NCBI GenBank assembly: GCA_022482625.1
Contig: JAKVOU010000001.1
Span: forward strand, 496,001-560,000
Source of the DNA: Spirochaetia bacterium
GTDB lineage: Bacteria; Spirochaetota; Spirochaetia; Sphaerochaetales; Sphaerochaetaceae
Direction of reading: 5' to 3'
Length of the DNA stretch: 64,000 bases
Shown: one piece after another, positions 8,247 through 16,711 of the stretch
Layout of the letters: each line of letters begins with the position of its first letter
Position numbering within the stretch: position 1 is the first letter of the stretch
The notes under the pieces: model-generated
Told to the model about the DNA's origin: nothing
The model's input: only the letters and a program-made list of their open reading frames with translations
Databases searched by the model: none
Made by a program: the position numbers and the translations under genes

Positions 8247-9572
8247 TTACTTAGCTTGGAAACCGGTCATTGTATTCCCATTGACTCCCGTATATGACAC
8301 GGCAACAACCTCACCTCTCACACATCGGCCAATAGGTGTAAAGGCTACCATTTCGTTATGTTCGCCACGGCCAAGGAACTGCTTTTCATCATTTCTGCTT
8401 ACACCTGTAACCAATATACGATGGGTACCGCTTGCCCTTGCTGTCTTTTCCTCATGGAAAATGATCTGTTGTCTGTCAATCAGCTTTCTCAACCTTTCAC
8501 CTTTGGTTTCTTCCGAAAGTTGTCCGTCCATCTTGACCGCCCTCGTACCTTCCCTTGGATTCCAGTAGTACATAAAAGCTTCAGTACACCGCATCAGTTC
8601 AAGCAAGCTTCGGGTCTCCATGTAGTCTTCTTCTGTTTCACCGGGAAAACCGACCATGACGTCCGTTGAAAAGGTTACGGATGGGATTTCTTCCTTTATC
8701 CGCTGGATCAGGGAAATGAATTGCTCCCTGTCATATTTCCGGTTCATCAGCTGAAGGATCCGTGAACTACCGCTCTGAAGAGGAATGTGCAGATGTTTTG
8801 CAACCCTTGGTTCCTTCTGTATCACCTGGATAAGAGACTCACTGAAATCCTTGGGATGGGGGGATTCAAAACGAATCCATTCCACGCCTTCTGCGGCAGT
8901 ACAGACTGCTTCAAGCAACACAGGAAAGTTCACCTTCCTGCCTGTTGCATCTTCATAGGCGTAACTGTTCACATTCTGTCCCAGGAGCGTAATTTCCTTC
9001 ACGCCTTTTGCTGAAAGGAATCTTACTTCTGTAAGGATTTCTGACAGCGGACGGGAAACTTCCCTTCCACGTACATATGGGACGATACAGTATGAGCAGA
9101 AATTATTGCAGCCATTCATGATCGGCACATAGGTCGACAGATCCCCTTCCTTGTAGTATGACCTTTGGAAATGGTAGGATGTTGCTTTCTCATCCTCATA
9201 CATGCCTTGAGCTATCTCAAGTATTTCCTGCTTGTCATTGGTACCAAGCACATAATCGACATAAGGAGCTTCCTTTTTCAATTGGTCTGAAAGACGCTCA
9301 GCCATACAGCCGGTCACGACCAGATACATGGGACGTTCCTTCTTCAGCCTGGAATAGAAGCCAAGACGCCCCCATATCCTGTTTTCAGCAGTCTGTCTGA
9401 CAGAACAGGTATTCAATACCACAAGGTCCGCTTCTTCTGCACATCGGGCTTTTGTAAGTCCGATTCCCTGCAACTGTGTTTCAAGGGCATTGCTTTCCGC
9501 GACATTCATCTGGCACCCATAGGTTTCAATCAAATAAGAGGCAACCTTCACAGGCTTGTCAGCAATACTCAT
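8247..9572 (-). CDS. miaB: tRNA-2-methylthio-N6-dimethylallyladenosine synthase MiaB
   Basis: Radical SAM methylthiotransferase that converts i6A37 to ms2i6A37 in tRNA. The N-terminal UPF0004 domain has its three cysteines in ETYGCQMN, LNTCSVR and VTGCMAE, ligands of the auxiliary cluster. The radical SAM motif is CNNFCSYC, followed by IVPYVRGREVSR, the MiaB hallmark. A TRAM domain ends the 441-residue protein (around ILVTGVSRNDEKQFLGR). The start ATG overlaps the folD stop by four bases, so MiaB is translated after FolD. Confidence 0.95.
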   Translation of the reverse strand: MSIADKPVKVASYLIETYGCQMNVAESNALETQLQGIGLTKARCAEEADLVVLNTCSVRQTAENRIWGRLGFYSRLKKERPMYLVVTGCMAERLSDQLKKEAPYVDYVLGTNDKQEILEIAQGMYEDEKATSYHFQRSYYKEGDLSTYVPIMNGCNNFCSYCIVPYVRGREVSRPLSEILTEVRFLSAKGVKEITLLGQNVNSYAYEDATGRKVNFPVLLEAVCTAAEGVEWIRFESPHPKDFSESLIQVIQKEPRVAKHLHIPLQSGSSRILQLMNRKYDREQFISLIQRIKEEIPSVTFSTDVMVGFPGETEEDYMETRSLLELMRCTEAFMYYWNPREGTRAVKMDGQLSEETKGERLRKLIDRQQIIFHEEKTARASGTHRILVTGVSRNDEKQFLGRGEHNEMVAFTPIGRCVRGEVVAVSYTGVNGNTMTGFQAK

Positions 9573-10456
9573 ACAGTCTTGTTTCCCTTGACGCTCATCA
9601 AAGCACTTTTCATTGTATTTTCCATAAGCATGGCTATGGTCATCAGGCCCACGCCTCCTGGAACAGGAGTAATGGCAGAAACTTTTTCGCTGACTGGTCC
9701 ATAATCTACGTCGCCGACAAGGCGATAACCACGTTTCCTTGTTGCATCCTCGACCCTGTTGATACCGACATCGATGACGACAGCCCCATCTTTCACCATG
9801 CCAGCTGTAATAAAAGCAGGTTTGCCGATGGCAGCAATGAGAATGTCGGCACTTCTGGTAATAGAAGGCAAATCATATGTCTTGGAATTGCAGACCGTAA
9901 CGGTAGCATCCCTTCCTTTCTGCATGAGCAAGGCAGCCATAGGCTTGCCGACTATGTTGCTTCTCCCCACAATGACGGCATGTTTGCCACAGGTTTCGAT
10001 GCCATAGTGGTCAAGTATGGCAAGTACACCGTTCGGTGTACAGGAGACAAATCCATCAAGCCCTATCAGCAACTTGCCTACGTTCTGAGGATGGAAACCA
10101 TCGACATCCTTGTTGGGATCAATAGTCTCTATGACCTTTTCTTCGTCCATTCCTTTCGGCAAGGGAAGCTGTACCAGTATGCCGTTGACTTCTGGATCCT
10201 CGTTGAGTTCCTTTACCAAGGCAAGGAGATCACTTTCCTTCGTTTCGGCTGGCAGCGTATAGTCACGGTGACCGAAACCAAGGCGGATACAGGCTTTATG
10301 CTTGCTTCGTACATAACTTTGGCTGGCAGGATCATTTCCTACCAAGACAACAGCCAGAGTCGGTACTTTCCCATACGCTTCCTTGAATGTTATACATTCC
10401 TTGGCAATTCTTTCCAGCCGTGCCTCGGCAACCTCTTTTCCTGATAATATCTGCAC
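9569..10456 (-). CDS. folD: Bifunctional methylenetetrahydrofolate dehydrogenase / cyclohydrolase FolD
   Basis: Interconverts 5,10-methylene-THF, methenyl-THF and 10-formyl-THF in one-carbon metabolism. Signatures are SYVRSKHKACIRLG, which includes the catalytic Tyr and Lys, then VQLPLPKG, the NAD(P)-site VIVGRSNIVGKPMA, and the C-terminal PVPGGVGLMTIAML. The start is taken as GTG 10456-10454 because AAGGAG lies five bases upstream; this gives 295 residues, the normal size, whereas the frame's first ATG at 10594 would add a 46-residue extension with no match. FolD leads a two-gene unit with miaB. Confidence 0.93.
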   Translation of the reverse strand: MQILSGKEVAEARLERIAKECITFKEAYGKVPTLAVVLVGNDPASQSYVRSKHKACIRLGFGHRDYTLPAETKESDLLALVKELNEDPEVNGILVQLPLPKGMDEEKVIETIDPNKDVDGFHPQNVGKLLIGLDGFVSCTPNGVLAILDHYGIETCGKHAVIVGRSNIVGKPMAALLMQKGRDATVTVCNSKTYDLPSITRSADILIAAIGKPAFITAGMVKDGAVVIDVGINRVEDATRKRGYRLVGDVDYGPVSEKVSAITPVPGGVGLMTIAMLMENTMKSALMSVKGNKTV

Positions 10457-10560
10457 GTTATGCTCCTTGCCTTTTATATAGCACAATCGTTGCTGTTGTT
10501 CCACTACCGTAGCAAAAAGAAAACACATACAAAGCACATAGACAGTCAGAAAACCTGAGG

Positions 10561-10590
10561 TTGATATGCACAGGCAAAAGTCAGTATCAT
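10561..10590 (+). promoter_or_regulatory. Predicted sigma-70 promoter for the outer-membrane protein gene
   Basis: TTGATA at 10561-10566 and TATCAT at 10585-10590 are 18 bases apart. The expected transcript would carry a leader of about 70 bases before the ATG at 10666. The divergent folD promoter should lie within the same 200-base interval; a TATATA at 10475-10480 on the minus strand is a candidate -10 box. Confidence 0.45.
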
Positions 10591-10665
10591 GCAATAGGGA
10601 GAAAGCTTGTAACGAGACAGCTGATTGGCTGTTGTTCTAATAAAAACATCCCGAGGGAATATTTC

Positions 10666-11298
10666 ATGAAAAAGAAATTATCAGGTCTGTTTCTCTGCAT
10701 CATGCTGCTTGCTTCAACAGGGCTTTTTGCACAGAGCACATACTATGAAAAGGGCAATACATCATTCTCATTCACAGCTGGCATAACAGCACCTTTCTTC
10801 CTCCATTTCTGGACAGGAGAAAACAATCATCCGGACCAGTGGTACTTCTTTTCTAACGACATGAATATCTACGTAGGTGGTTATGCCGCCATTTCCTATA
10901 TGGCTTTCACGAATGAACGGTGGGCTTTTGGAGGAGAGCTTGGCTATTCTTTCAATTATGATAAAGGAGACCATCTGTATTATAATGTCCCGCTAATGGC
11001 AAAGGTAGCCTATTATCCTATACAGACTGGAAAGTTTGATTTATATCTGACTGCTGGTTTAGGCCTAGCATACAACCACTACACTTCCAACAACCTGACT
11101 GATGTTTCACAGGGATTGCTCAGCCCGTATGCCAATCTTGGCATAGGAGGCATGTACTTCTTCAATGACAACTGGGGACTCGGTCTTGAAACCGGGGTTG
11201 ACTTCATCCCACAAATAAGTTTTTACCAAGATACGGCTCAGGACAATGGAACCTTCGCAACCATACCTGTTGTCCTTAAGGTCACCTACAGGAACTGA
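10666..11298 (+). CDS. Small outer-membrane beta-barrel protein (unassigned)
   Basis: A 210-residue exported protein. The N-terminus is a clear signal peptide, MKKKLSGLFLCIMLLASTG followed by LFAQ, with cleavage likely after LFA. The rest alternates polar and aromatic residues in about eight short strands (for example FALGGELGYSF-like repeats, NVPLMAKVAYYP, LYLTAGLGLAYN, WGLGLETGVDF) and ends in a strand with terminal Asn, the pattern of an eight-stranded OmpA/OmpW-like barrel. A GAGGGA ribosome site lies before the ATG chosen. It is followed 13 bases later by a lipoprotein gene and both probably form one transcript. Function unknown. Confidence 0.75.
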   Translation: MKKKLSGLFLCIMLLASTGLFAQSTYYEKGNTSFSFTAGITAPFFLHFWTGENNHPDQWYFFSNDMNIYVGGYAAISYMAFTNERWAFGGELGYSFNYDKGDHLYYNVPLMAKVAYYPIQTGKFDLYLTAGLGLAYNHYTSNNLTDVSQGLLSPYANLGIGGMYFFNDNWGLGLETGVDFIPQISFYQDTAQDNGTFATIPVVLKVTYRN

Positions 11299-11311
11299 GG
11301 AGAGAGAAACA

Positions 11312-12718
11312 ATGAACATTAAGAATATAACCAAAGTTTCAGTAATAGCAGCCTGCGCTGTATCTGCACTGATGTTGACTGGTTGCGATTCTGATGCAAC
11401 CGAGGGTATCTATGCCCAAATGCTGACAGCCCAGACTTCAGTTTCCTATACGACCAAGCAATTGACAGGATACATTTCTAACGGCACAGGGTCTTCCTTC
11501 CTATCATTGGAAGATACAGGAATTTACAAGGTAACAGAAGGTACTACAACCGATGCTGATACGCTCATTTCAACTCCGAATAATTCAGTAGTCAGAACAA
11601 AAATTATAAAGAGTGTGCATACCTTGGATAACGGTACCAAGCAACAGATAGCTTCAATTTACTCTCCAGAAGATGAAGGAATATTCGAATTATATTATAT
11701 CCTTGGTAACAGTGGGGATATAGATGTAGAGGATGCGACGGCAGATAGTCGTCATGCAAAGCTTTATCGATACAGCAGCAGCTCCTCTTCTACTGATCCT
11801 TTGACAGCAGGTACTGCTTTGTCAAATCCTACTGACTATAACTATTATCCCCAGTATTTTACGGCAAACAATTATTTGGTAGGCCTCAAGAATACTACAT
11901 ATGAGACCGACAAAGAAGAGACAGAACAATATGTTACGGAAAAGACCTTGGCTTTGCTTGATGCTTCAACATTTGACTCAAGCGATACAGAAATCGGTTG
12001 GGATACAATCGATTCGGACAAATTGTTGCCAATAGATACGGATGGCGGTTACGGATTGTCCAGTGTTGTACCTGTACTTGATGCGACACAAGAGACTACA
12101 TATGCCACGGACACACCTTTTGTTGTCACAATTGCTGATTCAAATACTGATGAACACTATTACTCATTCTACTTATACGATAGCACTTCAGGTTTCTCAT
12201 CAGAGTTAAATTCTGAAGGTGGTGATGGTACTGACGACGCAATTGAATATGATCTCGTATCAGCAGCTGAGACTGGAGATGGCACAATAATCGGTGTATT
12301 GAAAAACGGCGATATGGTGTATATAAGTGATACTACCGTAAAGGAATTCGATCCTGGTGCCAACTATTCATTCACCTATGGCGGTCCGCGTCCTTCATTC
12401 CTAATTAATAATGATGATGAGGCTTACCTTATCATCATGGATACCAGCTCCGATATGATTGTCTATAAATTTTCAAGTAGCAGTGCACCTACTTCAAAAA
12501 CTTCAAAAAGTGGAGTTTCAATTTCCTGCGTAACAAACGGGTATGCTTCCGATCTTTCCGGCACAGATGAAATCAGCTCATTCATTAAACTCGATACCAA
12601 GAAGTATGTGGTTGCCACTACCAGTTGCGGCTACTATACCATTACCTTCTCCGATGACCCGACTGACGGCGATGGAACCGGCTATGCATCAGTAGAAGGC
12701 ATTGATTTCAGCGAATAA
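11312..12718 (+). CDS. Predicted lipoprotein of unknown function
   Basis: I do not recognise a family. The 468-residue product starts with a lipoprotein signal, MNIKNITKVSVIAACAVSA followed by LMLTGC, so Cys is expected at about residue 25 and the protein would be anchored to a membrane. The mature part is rich in Ser, Thr, Asp and Tyr with few Lys/Arg and contains repeated strand-like segments such as GDMVYISD and DEAYLIIMD, suggesting a beta-propeller or other all-beta surface domain. A GAGGAGAGA ribosome site precedes the ATG. The 3' end overlaps the convergent modC gene by 37 bases. Probably co-transcribed with the beta-barrel gene upstream. Confidence 0.7.
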   Translation: MNIKNITKVSVIAACAVSALMLTGCDSDATEGIYAQMLTAQTSVSYTTKQLTGYISNGTGSSFLSLEDTGIYKVTEGTTTDADTLISTPNNSVVRTKIIKSVHTLDNGTKQQIASIYSPEDEGIFELYYILGNSGDIDVEDATADSRHAKLYRYSSSSSSTDPLTAGTALSNPTDYNYYPQYFTANNYLVGLKNTTYETDKEETEQYVTEKTLALLDASTFDSSDTEIGWDTIDSDKLLPIDTDGGYGLSSVVPVLDATQETTYATDTPFVVTIADSNTDEHYYSFYLYDSTSGFSSELNSEGGDGTDDAIEYDLVSAAETGDGTIIGVLKNGDMVYISDTTVKEFDPGANYSFTYGGPRPSFLINNDDEAYLIIMDTSSDMIVYKFSSSSAPTSKTSKSGVSISCVTNGYASDLSGTDEISSFIKLDTKKYVVATTSCGYYTITFSDDPTDGDGTGYASVEGIDFSE

Positions 12719-13398
12719 CCTAGGCTTGTCTTTCCGTCCGATATTCTAATTGTACGGGAACAAAAAAGTTTTACTTCGGCATCGTTATGAGACACAAAGA
12801 TGACAGGGCATGCAGCAGCAAGCAATGTTTCTTTCAGCTCGTCTGCAATGGCATCCTTCAGTTCTGTATCCAAAGCTGAAAAAGGTTCATCCAGAAGAAT
12901 TACCTCAGGACTGGAAGCAAACAGCCTGGCAAGAGCTACGCGTTGCTGCTGTCCACCTGACAACTGCCTTGGATAACGCTTTTTCAATTGATCGATATGA
13001 AGCAGTTCCAGATAATGTTCCGCGGTCTCGGTTGCCCGAAGCTTCCACTGCTTGCTTGATTCGCCTTTGTCACGTGCGATACTGCACATAAGATTGCCCA
13101 TGACAGTCATATGAGGAAAGAGCGCATAGGATTGGAACAGATAGCCTACCCGTCGGTCACGACAGGGAAGGTTTATTTCCTTCTTACTGTCGAACAGGAC
13201 CTTATGCCCGATGGTCACATGACCTGCATCCGGTTTTACTATTCCCGCTATGCATTTGAGTGTCATGCTCTTTCCGCTTCCGGAAGGCCCAAGCAATCCC
13301 ACGATCTCTCCATCATCTACCTGGATGCTGGAAGAAAGTACAAAAGGTATCTGCCCATCTGAAGACAGGCTCAGCTTGACCGCCACATCTAGGTTCAT
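12682..13398 (-). CDS. modC: Molybdate ABC transporter ATP-binding protein
   Basis: ATPase of the molybdate/tungstate importer. It has Walker A GPSGSGKS, the Q-loop in YLFQSYALFP, the signature LSGGQQQR, Walker B VILLDEPFSALD, and the switch His in FVSHN. At 238 residues it lacks the C-terminal MOP domain present in longer ModC proteins, so molybdate sensing by the transporter itself is not expected here. The ATG overlaps the modB stop as ATGA and AGGAGGAAAGG precedes it. The last 37 bases overlap the convergent lipoprotein gene. Confidence 0.85.
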   Translation of the reverse strand: MNLDVAVKLSLSSDGQIPFVLSSSIQVDDGEIVGLLGPSGSGKSMTLKCIAGIVKPDAGHVTIGHKVLFDSKKEINLPCRDRRVGYLFQSYALFPHMTVMGNLMCSIARDKGESSKQWKLRATETAEHYLELLHIDQLKKRYPRQLSGGQQQRVALARLFASSPEVILLDEPFSALDTELKDAIADELKETLLAAACPVIFVSHNDAEVKLFCSRTIRISDGKTSLGYSLKSMPSTDA

Positions 13399-14057
13399 CC
13401 TTTCCTCCTGCTATTGAAATGAGTCGTCAGTGCCAATGAAATGCAGGAAATGCCTATGATGATGCCTACCCAGATCCATGCTTCAGTCATATCACCGGCA
13501 GCCGTGGCAAAATAGATTGCCATCGGCATCGTCTGTGTCCGTCCTGGGATGTTGCCTGCTACCATCAAGGTCGCACCGAATTCACCGAGGCTTCTGGCAA
13601 AACTAAGAGCCAGACCGGCAATCAACCCGGGCCAGGCTTCAGGAACCATCACCTTGATAAACAACTTCCACTCCGGCATGCCAAGCGTCCGACCAGCCCA
13701 TAGCAGTTGATCATCTATCTGTTCAAAGGCGCCACGGGCAGAACGGTACATAAGCGGGAAGGAAACAACAGTCGCTGCAATGACAGTTGCTTTCCATGAA
13801 AAGATAATCTGCTGCCTTCCTGTCGAGGCAAGAAGTATCCCGATCGGTCCGTTCCGTCCGAACAGTACCAAGAGAAAGAATCCCAGCACCGTCGGAGGAA
13901 GTACCAATGGAAGAGTAAGCAACGTATCAACCAACGTTGCTTTCCTCCCCTGCATCCTATAGCATAACCTGGCGATGATAGGGCCGATGATGAACACAAT
14001 TACACTTGAGAGTATTGCAGCTCTCAAAGAGATATACAGGGGAGAAAAATCAAACAT
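13395..14057 (-). CDS. modB: Molybdate ABC transporter permease
   Basis: A 220-residue permease with five to six membrane segments. The family features are TLPLVLPPTVLGFFLLVLFG in the second helix region and the ATP-binding-protein contact loop LGMPEWKLFIKVMVPEAWPGL, then ARSLGEFGATLMVAGNIPG, which is highly typical of ModB/CysT-like permeases. It lies between modA and modC with a two-base gap on one side and a four-base overlap on the other. Confidence 0.9.
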   Translation of the reverse strand: MFDFSPLYISLRAAILSSVIVFIIGPIIARLCYRMQGRKATLVDTLLTLPLVLPPTVLGFFLLVLFGRNGPIGILLASTGRQQIIFSWKATVIAATVVSFPLMYRSARGAFEQIDDQLLWAGRTLGMPEWKLFIKVMVPEAWPGLIAGLALSFARSLGEFGATLMVAGNIPGRTQTMPMAIYFATAAGDMTEAWIWVGIIIGISCISLALTTHFNSRRKG

Positions 14058-14059
14058 GG

Positions 14060-14833
14060 TTACAGTACGGAGAAACCGTATTTTGCAAAGATCTTTGCAG
14101 CTTCGTCAGTGAAGAGGAAATCTTCATACGCCTTGGCTGCTTCGGGTGCCTTGCAATCCTTTGTCAATCCGACAGGATAGATGATCCGCTTATGGCTGTC
14201 CTGCGGGGCTACTGCACATACGACAACCTTCTTGCTCAGCTGTGCATCAGTAGAATAGACTACACCTGCATCGACATTGCCGGTCTCAACCCAAGAGAGC
14301 ACTTCCCTGACATCCTTTGCCAGTACAAGCTTCCCTTTGAGGGCATCATCCAAGCCAAGGTTGGTAAATACCTGGGCAGCATACTGTCCGGCCGGCACTG
14401 ATTTCGGATCTCCTATGCCGACTTTTTCGACCGAGGCAGCCTTCAAGTCATCAAAGCTTTTCAATTTTTTACCATTTTCAGGAACGATGAGCACGACATT
14501 GTTTTCAAGTATATGCTTGACCGTCGAATCATCCATCAGTTTTTTGTCCTGAAGGGCTGTCATCTGCTTGAGACCAGCAGAAAAGAACATATCAGCAGGT
14601 GCGCCCTGCTCAATCTGCTGCTGAAGTGCTCCTGAAGAGCCATAGTTGCAAGTAATGGTAACCTGTGGATTCTTTTCCATATAGGTAGATTTCAGCTCAT
14701 TCATACAATCTGTCAGGCTTGCTGCGCAACTGACCAGCAATTCTGTCTTTTCTTCGGTTGCCCCTTGGGCAAAACCAGCTGTCAGACATACCAATCCCAA
14801 CAGCATTCCGATGACACACATTTTTTTCTTCAT
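14060..14833 (-). CDS. modA: Molybdate ABC transporter substrate-binding protein
   Basis: Exported periplasmic binding protein, 257 residues. A signal peptide covers about the first 24 residues (MCVIGMLLGLVCLTAGFA core). The mature part has the ModA features LLVSCAASLTDCMNEL, TITCNYGSSGALQQQIEQGA and the oxyanion-site region SWVETGNVDAGVVYSTDA. It is first in the modABC operon and has GAGAGG ahead of the ATG. The promoter and a ModE-like palindrome lie upstream at 14932-14987, so molybdate-responsive repression is likely. Tungstate specificity is equally possible from sequence. Confidence 0.92.
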   Translation of the reverse strand: MKKKMCVIGMLLGLVCLTAGFAQGATEEKTELLVSCAASLTDCMNELKSTYMEKNPQVTITCNYGSSGALQQQIEQGAPADMFFSAGLKQMTALQDKKLMDDSTVKHILENNVVLIVPENGKKLKSFDDLKAASVEKVGIGDPKSVPAGQYAAQVFTNLGLDDALKGKLVLAKDVREVLSWVETGNVDAGVVYSTDAQLSKKVVVCAVAPQDSHKRIIYPVGLTKDCKAPEAAKAYEDFLFTDEAAKIFAKYGFSVL

Positions 14834-14931
14834 GACAAGGACCTCTCTTTCCTTAGTATGGCTTTTGGCAAAGGGATATATGCTCCAAACTTCCGATAGT
14901 CTATTGCATCGTTCCTATTGCTGTATGCAAG

Positions 14932-14957
14932 CCATTATATTTTTATAAATATAATGG
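14932..14957 (-). promoter_or_regulatory. ModE-like operator overlapping the modA transcription start
   Basis: A perfect inverted repeat with eleven-base arms, CCATTATATTT (14932-14942) and AAATATAATGG (14947-14957), separated by four bases. It resembles the TTATAT/ATATAA half-sites bound by ModE. It begins immediately after the -10 box of the modA promoter and covers the expected start site, so a bound protein would block transcription. No modE gene is present in this window. Confidence 0.65.
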
Positions 14958-14958
14958 A

Positions 14959-14987
14959 AGTATAGACAAAGGCACCAGATATGTCAA
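14959..14987 (-). promoter_or_regulatory. Predicted sigma-70 promoter of modABC
   Basis: On the minus strand a consensus -35 box TTGACA (14987-14982) and a near-consensus -10 box TATACT (14964-14959) are separated by exactly 17 bases. This is one of the strongest promoter matches in the window and leads directly into the palindrome at 14957-14932. Confidence 0.75.
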
Positions 14988-15033
14988 TAAAACAGAAAAA
15001 CAAAAAAGAAAGACTCAAACACAGCCAATCAGT

Positions 15034-15900
15034 CTAATTTTTTAAAAATTCCAACAGGTTTTTCAAATCACGTTCCATAAGTTCATGTCCATGCTGATAG
15101 AACGCTGTCAGCACGTCAATGTCACGCTCCATCTGTCCCACAGGAGTCAGTTCAGGACGCATGACAAAGCATTTTCCCTCTTTTTCCATACTGTCAACAA
15201 ATTCAATTTCTTCATTGTAGACCCGAGGACGGTCAAGAAGGCAATTCAATAGCTGTGGATAATCCTTAAGTTTTCTTTTCATCGCCTTGACTGTCAGCTT
15301 TGAATCAGGCTCTTTCCTGTAATCGGCTTGCCTTGTCAATATGACAATCGGCTTGCAATCCGGATATGCTTCCATGGCATGTGCAAGAGGAATAGAATCG
15401 CCTACACCTCCGTCCAAGTACGGTACACCGTCAATGACGACAGGATCACATATGACCGGCATACTGCAGGAAGCCTTGCAAAGAGCCATCGTGTCTTCCC
15501 CTTCTATGCTTTTCATCCTGTGATAAACAGCCTTCCCTGTCAGGCAATTGGTCATGACAACCTCCATTTCAATATCCGAATCTTGATAGGTCGCATAATC
15601 AAAGGGATGCAGGCGGTTCGGATATGCATCAAAAAGCATTTCCATATCCATCAGACCTTTCTTTGAAAACATACCGAGAGGATGGATGTATTGCTCTTTC
15701 TTGTCCGGTATGATCATGCAGTCCCGGGATCTGCCGATTTGTCTTGACACATAGTCAATGGCATTGCAGCTACCTGCGGAAACTCCGATAAGCTTTTGGA
15801 TCCAGATATTCTGTTCCATGAGGTAATCAAGGACGCCGGCGGTGAATACCCCCCGCATCGAACCTCCCTCAAGAATCAAGATTGCGTCATATATGTCCAT
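15034..15900 (-). CDS. Patatin-like phospholipase family protein
   Basis: A 288-residue predicted serine acyl hydrolase. It has the three patatin elements in order: the oxyanion hole GGSMRG near residue 12, the nucleophile elbow GVSAG near residue 40, and the catalytic Asp in LDGGVGDS around residue 160. It matches the YjjU/RssA-like bacterial group, which lacks a signal peptide and so acts in the cytoplasm or on the inner membrane face. The ATG at 15900 has GAGGG upstream; the longer frame to 15939 has none. Substrate is not known. Confidence 0.87.
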   Translation of the reverse strand: MDIYDAILILEGGSMRGVFTAGVLDYLMEQNIWIQKLIGVSAGSCNAIDYVSRQIGRSRDCMIIPDKKEQYIHPLGMFSKKGLMDMEMLFDAYPNRLHPFDYATYQDSDIEMEVVMTNCLTGKAVYHRMKSIEGEDTMALCKASCSMPVICDPVVIDGVPYLDGGVGDSIPLAHAMEAYPDCKPIVILTRQADYRKEPDSKLTVKAMKRKLKDYPQLLNCLLDRPRVYNEEIEFVDSMEKEGKCFVMRPELTPVGQMERDIDVLTAFYQHGHELMERDLKNLLEFLKN

Positions 15901-16031
15901 AATTACCCTCGTCTTTCGATACGATACCAAAAGAACCAAAAAATCAAAAGGGACAGAAAACCCTACTTGTCCCTGACAGCATAACAGATTCCATGGTTAA
16001 AAAAATTCTTGGAAATAAGCCAAAAGAAAAC

Positions 16032-16055
16032 AAAAAAACCGCTGGAACAGCGGTT
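16032..16055 (-). terminator. Rho-independent terminator after the phosphoribosyltransferase gene
   Basis: A seven-base stem, ACCGCTG/CAGCGGT, with a three-base loop at 16038-16054 runs into seven Ts on the minus strand. It lies 22 bases after the stop codon of the phosphoribosyltransferase and marks the end of the nusB-map-phosphoribosyltransferase unit. Confidence 0.85.
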
Positions 16056-16076
16056 ATGCACACTATAGAATCAAGT

Positions 16077-16697
16077 TCAATCGTAATCACCACGTACGCG
16101 ATGCAGGATTTCCCTCACTTCGGAATCCTTGTACTGGCTGTCAATCTCTTCACTCGTCAACCCGATGAACTCATGGCAGTTGTAGTGGATCCATACTTCA
16201 TCTTCAGGTTTTTCGATGACATGCTTGCGGCACCAGTAGTCCGGCTGGATAGGAAGCGGCGCCTTTTCCGGATGGGTAAATACCTTGTAGTCGAAGACAG
16301 CAATTTTCACATCTTCCCGGGGAATCCCTTTCCCCATTACAATTTCAGCCAGGGCATTCACCGTCTTTCCGGTATCGAAGATATCATCTATGATAAGGAT
16401 CTTGTCACCGCTTCGCAGATGCTCGGGTGAATACGTCCAACCATCGACGATGACCTTGCTCTGGCTACGCAGATACCCATAGGAACGTGCCACAACGGCG
16501 GCATAGAATACAGGCCGACCTTTTTCTCTCAGTCGTACCATCTTGTAGTATTCGCTCATCACATTGGCCATGTAGGCTCCGCCCCTCAAGGATGCATAAA
16601 TTACGTCAGGAATAAAACCATCCTCACGATACATCCTGTCGACAAGCTTGAGTGCACTGTCTCTGATGAAATCCGTCTGGACAAATTCCTTTGCCAT
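16077..16697 (-). CDS. Purine phosphoribosyltransferase (hypoxanthine/xanthine type)
   Basis: Type I phosphoribosyltransferase of 206 residues that attaches a base to PRPP. The PRPP-binding motif ILIIDDIFDTGKTV lies near residue 105, and the YASLRGGAYMANVMSEYY segment near residue 35 gives the second phosphate loop. Size and arrangement fit the purine salvage group (hypoxanthine or xanthine). Base specificity is an inference from that resemblance and from the many nucleoside-salvage genes in the window. It lies 14 bases downstream of the broken map gene and is followed by a strong terminator. Confidence 0.78.
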   Translation of the reverse strand: MAKEFVQTDFIRDSALKLVDRMYREDGFIPDVIYASLRGGAYMANVMSEYYKMVRLREKGRPVFYAAVVARSYGYLRSQSKVIVDGWTYSPEHLRSGDKILIIDDIFDTGKTVNALAEIVMGKGIPREDVKIAVFDYKVFTHPEKAPLPIQPDYWCRKHVIEKPEDEVWIHYNCHEFIGLTSEEIDSQYKDSEVREILHRVRGDYD

Positions 16698-16711
16698 TGG
16701 TGAACCTCCGC

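Noticed and set aside
9476-10444. A 322-codon plus-strand frame opposite folD.
   Set aside because: Lies fully within folD on the other strand; product is rich in His/Cys/Gln with no family match, typical of antisense shadow of a conserved gene.
10457-10594. N-terminal extension of FolD to the first ATG, giving a hydrophobic leader.
   Set aside because: A GTG with a good Shine-Dalgarno gives the normal FolD length; the extension has no match and FolD is cytoplasmic.
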